Shown one piece after another: positions 8,704-16,164 of a stretch of 64,000 nt of DNA (position 1 is its first letter; each line of letters begins with the position of its first letter). Origin of the DNA: Streptomyces sp. ATexAB-D23 (GTDB lineage: Bacteria; Actinomycetota; Actinomycetes; Streptomycetales; Streptomycetaceae); NCBI RefSeq assembly GCF_000373645.1, contig NZ_KB892017.1, positions 57,567 through 121,566 on the forward strand, given 5' to 3'. The notes under the pieces were generated by a model. The model was not told the origin of the DNA. It searched no databases and worked only from the letters and a program-made list of their open reading frames with translations. The translations under genes were made by a program, and so were the position numbers.

Positions 8704-9534
8704 ATGCCAGACCGGGCGCAACACGACGTAACGGACCGGACCGCCGGGCCCGGCGCACCTCGGGCGGCACCGCCCGCGGTGCGCGTCGAGGGGCTGTGGA
8801 AACGATTCGGCGAACAGACGGCCGTCGCCGGGATCGACCTGGAACTGCCGGCCGGCAAGTTCATCGGGCTGGTCGGCCCCAACGGGGCGGGGAAGACCAC
8901 CACGCTCTCCATGGTCACCGGCCTGCTCCGCCCGGACCAGGGCAGGATCGAGATCGGGGGACGCGACGTCTGGCGCGACCCGGTCGAGGTGAAGTCCCGG
9001 ATCGGTGTCCTGCCCGAGGGCCTGCGCCTCTTCGAACGCCTCTCCGGCCGCGAACTCCTCGCGTACACCGGGCGGTTGCGCGGGCTCCCGGGCCACGAGG
9101 TCGACAGCCGCGCCACCCAGCTGCTGGACGTGCTGGACCTGGCGGGCTCCCAGCACAAGCTGGTCATCGACTACTCGACGGGCATGCGGAAGAAGATCGG
9201 GCTCGCCGCCGCGCTGCTGCACAATCCCGAAGTCCTCTTCCTGGACGAGCCGTTCGAGGGCGTCGACCCCGTCTCCGCGCAGACCATCCGCCAGGTCCTG
9301 GAGCGCTACACCGGCTCCGGGGCCACCGTCGTCTTCTCCAGCCATGTGATGGAACTGGTCGAGTCGCTCTGCGACTGGGTGGCCGTCATGGCGGCCGGAA
9401 CGATCCGGGCCCGGGGCACCCTGGCCGAGGTGCGCGGCGACGCGCCCTCCCTCCAGAACGCCTTCCTGGAGCTGGTCGGCGCCGGCGACCGCGACACCGG
9501 CGAGACCCTCGACTGGCTGGGCGGCGACCGATGA
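8704..9534 (+). CDS. ABC transporter ATP-binding protein
   Basis: This 276-residue ATPase subunit carries Walker A GLVGPNGAGKTTTLS, the signature YSTGMRKKIGLAAALLHNP, Walker B EVLFLDEPFEGVDP and the switch His in VVFSSHVMEL. It is most like ATPases of ABC-2-type exporters. ATG 8704 follows GAAAGG at proper spacing; a GTG two codons earlier sits too close to that site. The stop codon overlaps the start of the permease gene (ATGA), so the two subunits are translationally coupled. Substrate unknown. Confidence 0.9.
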   Translation: MPDRAQHDVTDRTAGPGAPRAAPPAVRVEGLWKRFGEQTAVAGIDLELPAGKFIGLVGPNGAGKTTTLSMVTGLLRPDQGRIEIGGRDVWRDPVEVKSRIGVLPEGLRLFERLSGRELLAYTGRLRGLPGHEVDSRATQLLDVLDLAGSQHKLVIDYSTGMRKKIGLAAALLHNPEVLFLDEPFEGVDPVSAQTIRQVLERYTGSGATVVFSSHVMELVESLCDWVAVMAAGTIRARGTLAEVRGDAPSLQNAFLELVGAGDRDTGETLDWLGGDR

Positions 9535-11183
9535 GCGTGCTCGACGCCCCGGCCGGCACCGGCCCCCGTCCGCGCGCCGCGGACCTCGGCACGGGACTGG
9601 TCCCCGTCTTCGCCCGGCTCAAGCTGACCCTCCTGCGCAACGGGCTGCGCCAGTCCGCCGGGCGCCGGGCCGCCTACATCGCCTCGGTCGCCGGAGCCGT
9701 GCTGATCGCGCTGGGCCAGGTCCTCGGGCTCGTCCTGCTGCGCGGCAACGCCCACGCGAGCTCCGTGACCGTGCTGCTCATCGCGATCCTGGCGCTCGGC
9801 TGGGCCGTGATGCCGCTGTTCCTCGGCGCCGGTGACGAGACCCTGGACCCGACCCGGCTCGTCATGCTGCCGCTGCGGCCCCGGCCGCTGATCGTCGCGC
9901 TGCTGGTGTCCTCGCTGATCGGCATCGGGCCGCTGTTCACGGTGTGCCTGGCGGCCGGCTCGGTGGCCGCCGTGGCCCACGGGGCGGGCGCGGTGGTCTT
10001 CGCCGTCCTCGCCGTCCCGCTGGCCCTGCTCGTCTGCGTGGCCCTGGCCCGCTGTGTCACCACCGCCAACTCCCGCCTCCTCTCCTCCCGCAAGGGCCGC
10101 GACCTGGCGGTGCTCAGCGGGCTGGTCATCGCGGTGGGCATCCAGGTCGTGAACTTCGGCGTGCAGCGCCTCGGCCGGACGGGCGGCCTCTCCTCGCTCG
10201 ACCCGACGGCGGACGTGGTGCGCTGGCTGCCGCCCGCGTCGGCGATCGGATCCGTGCACTCCGCCTCCCAGGGGGCGTACGGGCGGGCCGTCGTGCAGCT
10301 GCTGCTCACCGTCGCCGCGCTCGTCCTGCTGCTGTGGCTGTGGCAGCGCACCCTGACGAAGCTGATGACCGCGCCCGACGGCTCGACGGTCGCCGCCGCC
10401 GACCCGGAGCGCAAGAAGTCCGGCCGGGGCGGCGACGGCTTGTGGGCGCTGTTCCCCGAGGGGCGCACCGGCACGGTGATGCAGCGGACCCTGCGGTACG
10501 TGGCACGGGACCCGAAGACCAAGGCCGCGTGGGTGACCGCGCTGGCCGTCGGGCTGATCGTGCCGGTGCTCAACGCGATGCAGGGCACGGGCTCGGTGTA
10601 CTTCGCGTGCTTCTGCGCCGGGATGCTCGGCATCCAGATGTACAACCAGTTCGGACAGGACACCTCCGCGTTCTGGATGGTGGCCCTGACGATCTCGTCC
10701 ACGCGGGACGCGTACCTCGAACTGCGGGCGCGGGCGCTGGCGCTGCTGCTGATCACCCTGCCGTACACGGTGCTCGTGTCGGTGGTGACGTCGGCGCTGC
10801 TGAAGGACTGGGTGCGGCTGCCGGGGGTCATGGGCCTGTCGCTCGCACTGCTGGGCGCGATGCTGGCGACGGGCGCGGTGGCCTCGGTGAACTACCCGTA
10901 CTCGGTCCCGCAGGAGGGCGCGTTCAAGAACGTGGCGCCGGGGCAGGCCGGGCTGGCCTGGATCTCGATCCTCGGCGGCATGGTGTCGGCGGCGCTGCTG
11001 AGCGCCCCGGTGATCGCCCTGACGATCGGCCTGCACGTCTCGGGCTCCGAGGACCTGCTGTGGCTCGTGGTGCCGGTAGGAGCCGTGTACGGGGCACTGA
11101 TCGCCTGGGGCGGGCTGCGGCTGGCGGCCCCGCGCATGGTCGAGCGGCTGCCGGAGATCCTGGGGGCGGTCAGCAAGGGGTGA
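9531..11183 (+). CDS. ABC exporter membrane subunit
   Basis: The 550-residue integral membrane protein pairs with the upstream ATPase. Hydrophobic segments recur across its length (AAYIASVAGAVLIALGQVLG; SVTVLLIAILALGWAVMPLF; LIVALLVSSLIGIGPLFTVC; VVFAVLAVPLALLVCVALAR; GLVIAVGIQVVNFGVQRLGR; VVQLLLTVAALVLLLWLWQR), with at least five more in the C-terminal half. A soluble Lys/Arg-rich loop near residues 280-310 lies between the halves. ATG 9531 overlaps the ATPase stop, which fixes the start although the frame is open far upstream. Streptomyces often carry such two-gene exporters with unknown cargo. Confidence 0.85.
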   Translation: MSVLDAPAGTGPRPRAADLGTGLVPVFARLKLTLLRNGLRQSAGRRAAYIASVAGAVLIALGQVLGLVLLRGNAHASSVTVLLIAILALGWAVMPLFLGAGDETLDPTRLVMLPLRPRPLIVALLVSSLIGIGPLFTVCLAAGSVAAVAHGAGAVVFAVLAVPLALLVCVALARCVTTANSRLLSSRKGRDLAVLSGLVIAVGIQVVNFGVQRLGRTGGLSSLDPTADVVRWLPPASAIGSVHSASQGAYGRAVVQLLLTVAALVLLLWLWQRTLTKLMTAPDGSTVAAADPERKKSGRGGDGLWALFPEGRTGTVMQRTLRYVARDPKTKAAWVTALAVGLIVPVLNAMQGTGSVYFACFCAGMLGIQMYNQFGQDTSAFWMVALTISSTRDAYLELRARALALLLITLPYTVLVSVVTSALLKDWVRLPGVMGLSLALLGAMLATGAVASVNYPYSVPQEGAFKNVAPGQAGLAWISILGGMVSAALLSAPVIALTIGLHVSGSEDLLWLVVPVGAVYGALIAWGGLRLAAPRMVERLPEILGAVSKG

Positions 11184-11199
11184 GGGCGGAGCCTGGGGC

Positions 11200-12093
11200 C
11201 TACGGAGAGACCGGCTCCCGGTCTCCCTTCGCGTCCTCGGCCAGCTGCTCCAGGAAGGGTTCGACCGCGGCGCGCCACTCATCGGGCCGGTCGAAGTGGA
11301 TGAGGTGGCCGGCGTCGGCCACCTCGGCGTACTGCCCGCGCGGCAGGACCCGGACCATCTCCTGCGCCTCCGCCCGGCCCAGCTCGCCGTCCAGGCCGCG
11401 CAGCACCAGCGTCGGGCACCTGACCTGGGCCAGCTCCTCCCAGTGCGCGTCGAACACCCAGGTGGCGCGGGATTCGAGCATCTGCCGGCGGGAGAAGACG
11501 GGCCGCCACCCGTCGGCGTGCTCGGTCATCACCTGGGCGTAGAACTCGCCGCGCGACGGATTGGGGCGCTCCACCCAGGGGTCGTCCTCGCCGAACCACT
11601 GCCGTACGGCGTCGAGCGAGGCGAACGGCAGCGGCCAGGTGTCGAACCAGTCGGCCCACTCGCGCTGCGAGGCCGCGCCGAGCGCGGAGGCCCGCATGTC
11701 GCAGATGACCAGCGCACGGACCAGGTCGGGGCGCTTGGCGGCGAGCTGCCAGGCGGTGAGGGCGCCCATGGAGTGCCCGATGAGGGTGACGGGGGCGAGG
11801 CCCAGCTGTTCGACCGCCGCCTCGGCGTCCCCCACGTAGGCGTCCCGGGTGTACGGGCCTTCGGCCGGCTTCCCGCTGGCGCCGTGGCCGCGCTGGTCGA
11901 GGCCGACCGGGCGGTGGCGCTCGGCGAGCCAGCGGGTGCCGGCCGCCCAGTGCGAGGCGCGGCCCATCAGGCCGTGCAGCATTAAGACGCCGGGGGCCCG
12001 GTCACCGGCCGGGCTCTCCTCGGGCGGGCCGGCGAACTCCCAGGCCGCGAGGCGTACGCCGTCGGTTCCGGTCACATCGATGCGCCGCGCCAT
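11200..12093 (-). CDS. alpha/beta hydrolase
   Basis: The 297-residue enzyme has the alpha/beta-hydrolase fold: oxyanion region PGVLMLHGLMGRASHWAAGT, nucleophile elbow GHSMGAL (Ser), the acid strand around CPTLVLRGLDGELG, and the catalytic His in DAGHLIHFDRPDEW. The sequence fits the broad esterase/haloperoxidase group; the substrate cannot be predicted. ATG 12093 is preferred over a GTG four codons upstream because AAGGGGG lies at better spacing. It is convergent with the ABC exporter permease gene, with 16 bp between stops. Confidence 0.85.
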   Translation of the reverse strand: MARRIDVTGTDGVRLAAWEFAGPPEESPAGDRAPGVLMLHGLMGRASHWAAGTRWLAERHRPVGLDQRGHGASGKPAEGPYTRDAYVGDAEAAVEQLGLAPVTLIGHSMGALTAWQLAAKRPDLVRALVICDMRASALGAASQREWADWFDTWPLPFASLDAVRQWFGEDDPWVERPNPSRGEFYAQVMTEHADGWRPVFSRRQMLESRATWVFDAHWEELAQVRCPTLVLRGLDGELGRAEAQEMVRVLPRGQYAEVADAGHLIHFDRPDEWRAAVEPFLEQLAEDAKGDREPVSP

Positions 12094-12333
12094 AGTTTCA
12101 GGCACCCCCTTCTGTCCCCTCGGTCACCGGGTGGTCGTCTCGGCCAGACTATCGAACTCTTATTCGAAAACCGGGATCTGCCGACCAACACCGCTCGTTC
12201 GAGTGACTGCTTCCCAGGATTGACGGCCGCAGCTGCGGGGAGACCTCTTGCGGGAGGCGGGCCACTCGGGGATGAGGGCCCACGGGACCGACCTTGAGAG
12301 CTCGGGGCTCCAGGTCGGACACAGGGGAGGACA

Positions 12334-12361
12334 GGCCCCGGCGCCTTGCGGCGCCGGGGCC
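12334..12361. terminator. strong hairpin in the hydrolase-dmdR1 intergenic region
   Basis: A perfect 12-bp GC-rich stem (GGCCCCGGCGCC and its complement) closes on a TTGC loop, without a U-tract on either side. It lies in the ~620-bp gene-free stretch between the hydrolase start and the dmdR1 stop. The rest of that stretch holds only the dmdR1 terminator and repeat copy B. It could be a Streptomyces-style U-less terminator or a structured 5' leader. Confidence 0.5.
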
Positions 12362-12534
12362 ATCCGTTTCCCGGCCCGGCCGCTTCCGGGGCGCCTCCAC
12401 CGCAGGCCGGGACCGCTCGTACGACGGGTGCATCCAGGCTCCCCTCCCCGGCCGCGGCCCGGCAGCCGACACTCTCAGCTACCCCTCCACCACAGCCTGG
12501 CACGCGGGGCGCCGACGCGCTGCGGTTCCGGACG

Positions 12535-12580
12535 GAAAAAGAAAAACCGGGCATCGGCGGCCACGGCCGCCGATGCCCGG
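12535..12580 (-). terminator. intrinsic terminator of dmdR1
   Basis: On the minus strand a 14-bp stem (CCGGGCATCGGCGG / CCGCCGATGCCCGG, 12547-12580) is followed by TTTTTCTTTTT. This is the clearest U-tailed terminator in the window. It is oriented to stop transcription of dmdR1 but lies about 137 bp beyond its stop codon, with repeat copy B occupying most of the gap. Confidence 0.85.
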
Positions 12581-12604
12581 TCTCCCCGGAACCCCGTGGG
12601 TCCC

Positions 12605-12718
12605 AGGGCCTGTATTGGAGTTCCCCGCCTGCCTCGCGACGCCTGGCACGGCATCTCGCCGCACCGGACGCCGCGAGGCCGCCCTCCGGGCGACGACGGG
12701 CAACTCAACACAGGCCCT
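12605..12718. repeat. MITE-like palindromic repeat, copy B
   Basis: The arms at 12605-12627 and 12697-12718 are imperfect inverted complements (AGGGCCTGT... / ...ACAGGCCCT). The core GCGACGCCTGGCACGGCA recurs in copy D, and CTCGCCGCACCGGACG recurs in copy C. The right arm covers the dmdR1 TAG stop at 12717-12719. The element separates the gene from its U-tailed terminator, which suggests it arrived after the transcription unit was established. Confidence 0.7.
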
Positions 12719-13409
12719 ACCGCTTGGCCACGAAGACGTGCGAGGCGATCTCCGTGTCCAGTTCCGCCGCCTCACCGCTGCTGCCGACCAGCACACCGCC
12801 GGGCGACTGCGTCACGCTGACCACCGAACCGGGCTGCACGCCCGCCCGCCGCAGCGTGTACATCAGCTGGGCGTCCGTCTGGATCGGCTCACCGATCCGG
12901 CGGACCACCACCGTCTTGCCCTCGCTCCCCGGGTCGAGCTCGGACAGGCTCACCATGCCCTCGTCGAGGAACGGGTCGGCCTCGGCCTTCTCGCCCAGCT
13001 CCTCAAGGCCCGGGATCGGGTTCCCGTACGGCGACTCCGTCGGGTGGCGCAGCAGCTCCAGCACCCGCCGCTCCACCGCCTCGCTCATCACGTGTTCCCA
13101 GCGACATGCCTCCGCGTGGACCTGCTCCCACTCCAGGCCGATCACATCGACCAGCAGGCACTCGGCCAGCCGGTGCTTGCGCATGACGCGGGTCGCCAGC
13201 CGGCGGCCCTCCTCCGTCAGCTCCAGATGCCGGTCACCCGCGACCTGCACCAGGCCGTCGCGCTCCATCCGCGCCACGGTCTGGCTGACGGTGGGACCGC
13301 TCTGGTCCAGCCGTTCCGCGATCCGGGCGCGCATGGGGACCACGCCTTCCTCTTCGAGTTCGAGGATGGTGCGGAGATACATCTCCGTTGTGTCGATCAG
13401 TCCGGACAT
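12717..13409 (-). CDS. dmdR1: DtxR/IdeR-family iron-dependent repressor
   Basis: The 230-residue protein is a full-length DtxR family member. It has an N-terminal winged helix (TEMYLRTILELEEEGVVPMR; SGPTVSQTVARMERDGLVQV), the metal-binding and dimerisation domain with HRLAECLLVDVIGLEWEQVH, EACRWEHVMSEAVERRVLEL and HPTESPYGNPIPG, and a C-terminal SH3-like domain. It closely resembles S. coelicolor DmdR1, which with Fe(II) represses siderophore and iron-uptake genes. It is divergent from the SIS gene with 185 bp between them. Long open frames run antisense over the whole gene; in S. coelicolor an antisense product called Adm has been reported. Confidence 0.92.
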   Translation of the reverse strand: MSGLIDTTEMYLRTILELEEEGVVPMRARIAERLDQSGPTVSQTVARMERDGLVQVAGDRHLELTEEGRRLATRVMRKHRLAECLLVDVIGLEWEQVHAEACRWEHVMSEAVERRVLELLRHPTESPYGNPIPGLEELGEKAEADPFLDEGMVSLSELDPGSEGKTVVVRRIGEPIQTDAQLMYTLRRAGVQPGSVVSVTQSPGGVLVGSSGEAAELDTEIASHVFVAKR

Positions 13410-13594
13410 TCGTGCCCCTCAGATGCAGTCGTGCGCTGGCCCTCCACCAATTCTGACGCATCGCGCGGGTAACCGTGCCTCGCCGGCCGCCCCCAGCACG
13501 CTGCGGTATTGACATGTCACTGGTCCAGACCGCAACGTGATCGGCGGTACGGACGCCCCATGGACATCTCACCCCGCCGGAAAGGTCCTCCTCG

Positions 13595-14350
13595 ATGAGC
13601 GAAAGCAAGCTCGCCGGTCAGTTCTTCGACGCAGCGATCGGCCTGCTGGGGAGGGTGCGCGACGAGGAGGCCGAGAGCATCGCCGCCGCCGGCGCCGCCA
13701 TCGCGGACACCGTCGCCGCGGGCGGCCGGCTCTTCGCCTTCGGCGCCGGGCACTCCTCGCTCGCCGCCCAGGACGTCGTCTACCGTGCGGGCGGGCTCGC
13801 CCTGATGAACCTGATGGCCGTCCCCGGCGCGCTCGGCGTCGACGTCATGCCGGCGACCCTGGGCTCCGCGCTGGAACGCGTGGACGGTCTCGCGGGCGCG
13901 GTCCTGGACTCCAGCCCCGCGAAGGCGGGCGACGTCCTCGTGATCATCTCCCTCTCCGGGCGCAACGCCCTGCCCGTCGAGATGGCGATGAACGCGCGGG
14001 CGCTCGGCCTGAAGGTCATCGGCGTCACCTCGGTCGCGTACGCCACCGGGACCCGGTCCCGGCACAGCTCGGGCGGCTTCCTGCGGGACCACTGCGACAT
14101 CGTCCTCGACAGCAAGATCGCGGTCGGCGACGCGGAGCTTGAGGTGGACGGCATCGAGGCGCCGTTCGCCCCGGCGTCCACCGTGGTCACCAGCGCGATC
14201 ATGCAGGGCATGATGGCGGCGGCCGCGGAAGGGCTGCTGGAGCGGGGCGTGGAGCCGCCGCTGCTGCGGTCGGGGAACGTGGACGGCGGGCACGAGTGGA
14301 ACGGGCGCGTGATGGCGCAGTACGCGGACCGGATCTTCTACCGGCACTGA
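13595..14350 (+). CDS. SIS-domain protein, sugar-phosphate isomerase/etherase-like
   Basis: This 251-residue single SIS domain begins LAGQFFDAAIGLLGRVRDEE. Phosphosugar-binding elements are visible: GGRLFAFGAGHSSLAAQDVV, the serine-rich loop VLVIISLSGRNALPVEMAMN and HSSGGFLRDHCDIVLDSKIA. It falls in the small-SIS (UPF0309-like) group related to N-acetylmuramate-6-phosphate etherases and GmhA, though the reaction is unproven. The ATG is preceded by GGAAAGG. A conserved place beside dmdR1 has no obvious metabolic explanation. Confidence 0.8.
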   Translation: MSESKLAGQFFDAAIGLLGRVRDEEAESIAAAGAAIADTVAAGGRLFAFGAGHSSLAAQDVVYRAGGLALMNLMAVPGALGVDVMPATLGSALERVDGLAGAVLDSSPAKAGDVLVIISLSGRNALPVEMAMNARALGLKVIGVTSVAYATGTRSRHSSGGFLRDHCDIVLDSKIAVGDAELEVDGIEAPFAPASTVVTSAIMQGMMAAAAEGLLERGVEPPLLRSGNVDGGHEWNGRVMAQYADRIFYRH

Positions 14351-14378
14351 GCGGCGGGCCGCCCGCGCGTCGGTCGCC

Positions 14379-14488
14379 TCCTCAGCCGCCGGACGGGCCG
14401 GTCGCCCCGTGCAGGCTCGGGGACCGCACCAGCCGGACCGAAGCGGTCCGGTCCTCAGCCACCGGACGGGCCGGTCGCCCCGTGCAGG
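14379..14488. repeat. direct repeat duplicating the 3' end of the PAS/GAF gene
   Basis: A 37-bp sequence beginning TCCTCAGCC occurs at 14379-14415 and 14452-14488 with one mismatch, offset by 73 bp. The second copy contains the true stop and last codons of the minus-strand PAS/GAF gene. The first is a non-functional fossil of the same gene end, lying in the convergent gap after the SIS gene. Confidence 0.8.
14433..14451. terminator. hairpin between convergent SIS and PAS/GAF genes
   Basis: An 8-bp stem CCGGACCG/CGGTCCGG closes on a 3-nt AAG loop. It is well placed to end both convergent transcripts. No U-tract is present, as is common in streptomycetes. Confidence 0.5.
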
Positions 14489-15807
14489 TCCACCGAGGCC
14501 GCCACCCGGTCCGCGACGCTCTCCGCGTACACCGCGTCCGGCCGCTCGAAGGCGGCCCGGTGGGCGGAGCGCAGGAAGGTGACCACGCCCAGGGTCCGGC
14601 CCCGGCTGCGCAGCACCGCGCACAGCGCGTGCACCGCGTCGGCGGGCCACTGCCGCTGCTTCGCCCACTCCCCGTCCGTACGCGCGGCCCCCGCCGACGC
14701 CCGCACCGAGCCCGTGCGGTCCACCGCCCGCAGGGCCGGGTGGCCCGGCGCGTACCGCAGCGGGATGCCGCCGCCGGCCACCGGCAGGCACGGCCCCGGC
14801 GCGTCGGCCGGGGTGGCGGCGGCCCGTACCAACCGCTCCCCCGCCACCAGGTCGATCAGCGCGTGGTCGGCGAACCCGGCCAGCGCGTAGTCGAGGGAGG
14901 TCGTCGCCGCCTCCATGGGGTCCTCGCACTCGGCGGCCGACCGCGAGGCGCGGTGCAGCTGGTTGGCGCGGAAGCGCACCCGGTCCGCCTCCTGCGCCGC
15001 GAGCTTCGCCGCCGTCACGTCCTGGAAGACCCAGCCGGCCCCCAGCGGGACCGGCTCCTCGGTGAGCGGCGAGGCGAGCCGCAGGAAACCGCTGCGCCAG
15101 CAGCGCCGGCGTGAGCCCTCGCCACCCCGCAGCGTCACCCACAGCTCGGCGGGGGCGGGCGGCGCGCCCTCGGCCAGCACGTGCTGGAGCGCGCCCTCCA
15201 GCTCCTCCACCCCCTGGTCGATCAGCTCGCCGAGCGGGCGCCCCAGCAGCGTCGTACGGCCGCCGCCCAGGGCGCGGGCCGCGTACGCGTTGACGACGGT
15301 GGGGCGCAGGTCCACGTCGACCAGGACCACACCCCAGGAGGCGTCCTCGAACAGCGCCTCGCTGAGGGCGATGGCCCGCTCCAGGTCGATCTGCGCGTGG
15401 ACCTCGCTGAACGCGCAGTACACCCCGGCCGGTCCGCCGTCCGCGCCCCGCACCCCGGCGGACTGGGTGCGGACGAGGACCCGGCCGCCGTCCTTGCGCA
15501 GCAGCGCGAACTCGTGGACCTGCCGGCCCGGCGCGTCCATGACGGCCATGAGCCGGCCCCGCACCTCGTCCGCGTCGGCCCGGCGCACGGCCCAGCCGGC
15601 GAATCCGGGCCGCCCCACGGCCTCCTCGGCGGACCAGCCGAGGATGCGCTCCGCCTCGCGGTTCCAGTGGGTGACGGTGCCCTCCGCGTCGAACGCGCAG
15701 AGCGCCGCGTCCATCCCGTCGAGGAGGGCCGCCAGCAGCTCCGCCCCCGGAACCGGCTCGGGGCCGACCGCGCCGTCGGTCGTCCCCCTGCTCGTGGAAG
15801 CGCTCAT
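14455..15807 (-). CDS. PAS/GAF-domain signalling protein
   Basis: About 450 residues. The N-terminal half contains two PAS-like units (LLDGMDAALCAFDAEGTVTH followed by WNREAERILGWSAEEAVGRP; then SEALFEDASWGVVLVDVDLR). A linker holds a third PAS-like core (LAEGAPPAPAELWVTLRGGE; GAGWVFQDVTAAKLAAQEAD). The C-terminal GAF-like part (AKQRQWPADAVHALCAVLRS; LGVVTFLRSAHRAAFERPDA) matches the input module of SpoIIE-type phosphatases, but no PP2C catalytic domain follows. It is therefore a sensor without an evident output domain. ATG 15807 has AGGGGG at good spacing; ATG 15837 is an alternative. Confidence 0.75.
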   Translation of the reverse strand: MSASTSRGTTDGAVGPEPVPGAELLAALLDGMDAALCAFDAEGTVTHWNREAERILGWSAEEAVGRPGFAGWAVRRADADEVRGRLMAVMDAPGRQVHEFALLRKDGGRVLVRTQSAGVRGADGGPAGVYCAFSEVHAQIDLERAIALSEALFEDASWGVVLVDVDLRPTVVNAYAARALGGGRTTLLGRPLGELIDQGVEELEGALQHVLAEGAPPAPAELWVTLRGGEGSRRRCWRSGFLRLASPLTEEPVPLGAGWVFQDVTAAKLAAQEADRVRFRANQLHRASRSAAECEDPMEAATTSLDYALAGFADHALIDLVAGERLVRAAATPADAPGPCLPVAGGGIPLRYAPGHPALRAVDRTGSVRASAGAARTDGEWAKQRQWPADAVHALCAVLRSRGRTLGVVTFLRSAHRAAFERPDAVYAESVADRVAASVDLHGATGPSGG

Positions 15808-15917
15808 CCCGGACCCCCTGCAGGACGTGTCCGCCATTGCCGCACGTCAGACCATTGAACTCGAACGTGACCCAGCACACAGCGACTTCCCCGAAATCGA
15901 TCCCCCCGATAAATCGG

Positions 15918-15947
15918 TTGTGGGGCCGCGCGGGCCGTTCCTAGGCT
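15918..15947 (+). promoter_or_regulatory. vegetative-type promoter of the mini-gene
   Basis: TTGTGG (15918-15923) and TAGGCT (15942-15947) are separated by 18 bp. This is close to the principal-sigma consensus of Streptomyces. Transcription would start near 15954, a few bases upstream of the strong ribosome-binding site. Confidence 0.55.
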
Positions 15948-15980
15948 GTGCGTACACGCTGAAAGGAGGTGATCCGAAAA

Positions 15981-16019
15981 GTGCAGTCTTATCGGATTCG
16001 TGAGGTGGCTGCGGGCTGA
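15981..16019 (+). CDS. 12-codon ORF with an extreme Shine-Dalgarno (leader-peptide-like mini-gene)
   Basis: The GTG-initiated ORF encodes MQSYRIREVAAG and stops at TGA. Upstream, AAAGGAGGTGATCC (15962-15975) is complementary to the whole 3' tail of 16S rRNA, far stronger than any other site in the window. Promoter, ORF and a terminator-like hairpin fit within ~240 bp, and no plus-strand gene follows for 860 bp. It may be a translated small RNA, a leader peptide whose downstream gene is lost, or the start of a degraded regulator; YRIREVA resembles the opening of MerR-type HTHs. No homolog is recognised. Confidence 0.4.
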   Translation: MQSYRIREVAAG

Positions 16020-16082
16020 CAGCCCGTCGTCGCACAACGTGCACCTCGGCGGACTGTCTGCCGAAACCCAAGCAGTCACCGA

Positions 16083-16155
16083 CCCGCAGGCTCGCCGGTA
16101 GATCCGGCCGGCTCCTCCGCAAGGAGGGACCAGAGCCTGCGGGTTTCCGCGTTTC
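16083..16155 (+). terminator. structured terminator of the mini-gene, facing pdxH
   Basis: CCCGCAGGCTC (16083-16093) pairs with GAGCCTGCGGG (16133-16143) and is followed by TTTCCGCGTTTCC. Two smaller hairpins lie inside the loop (TCCGGCCGG; CTCCTCCGCAAGGAG). It sits 10 bp from the convergent pdxH stop and could end both transcripts. Confidence 0.6.
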
Positions 16156-16164
16156 CGGAGCGGG

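Noticed and set aside
8091..9530. Upstream extension of the ABC permease frame
   Set aside because: It overlaps the Prim-Pol and ATPase genes and gives Arg/Pro-rich nonsense; the ATGA overlap at 9531 fixes the true start.
15962..15975. AAAGGAGGTGATCC as a 16S rRNA fragment
   Set aside because: It is the complement of the 16S 3' tail rather than rRNA sequence, and no other rRNA similarity surrounds it; it is a ribosome-binding site.
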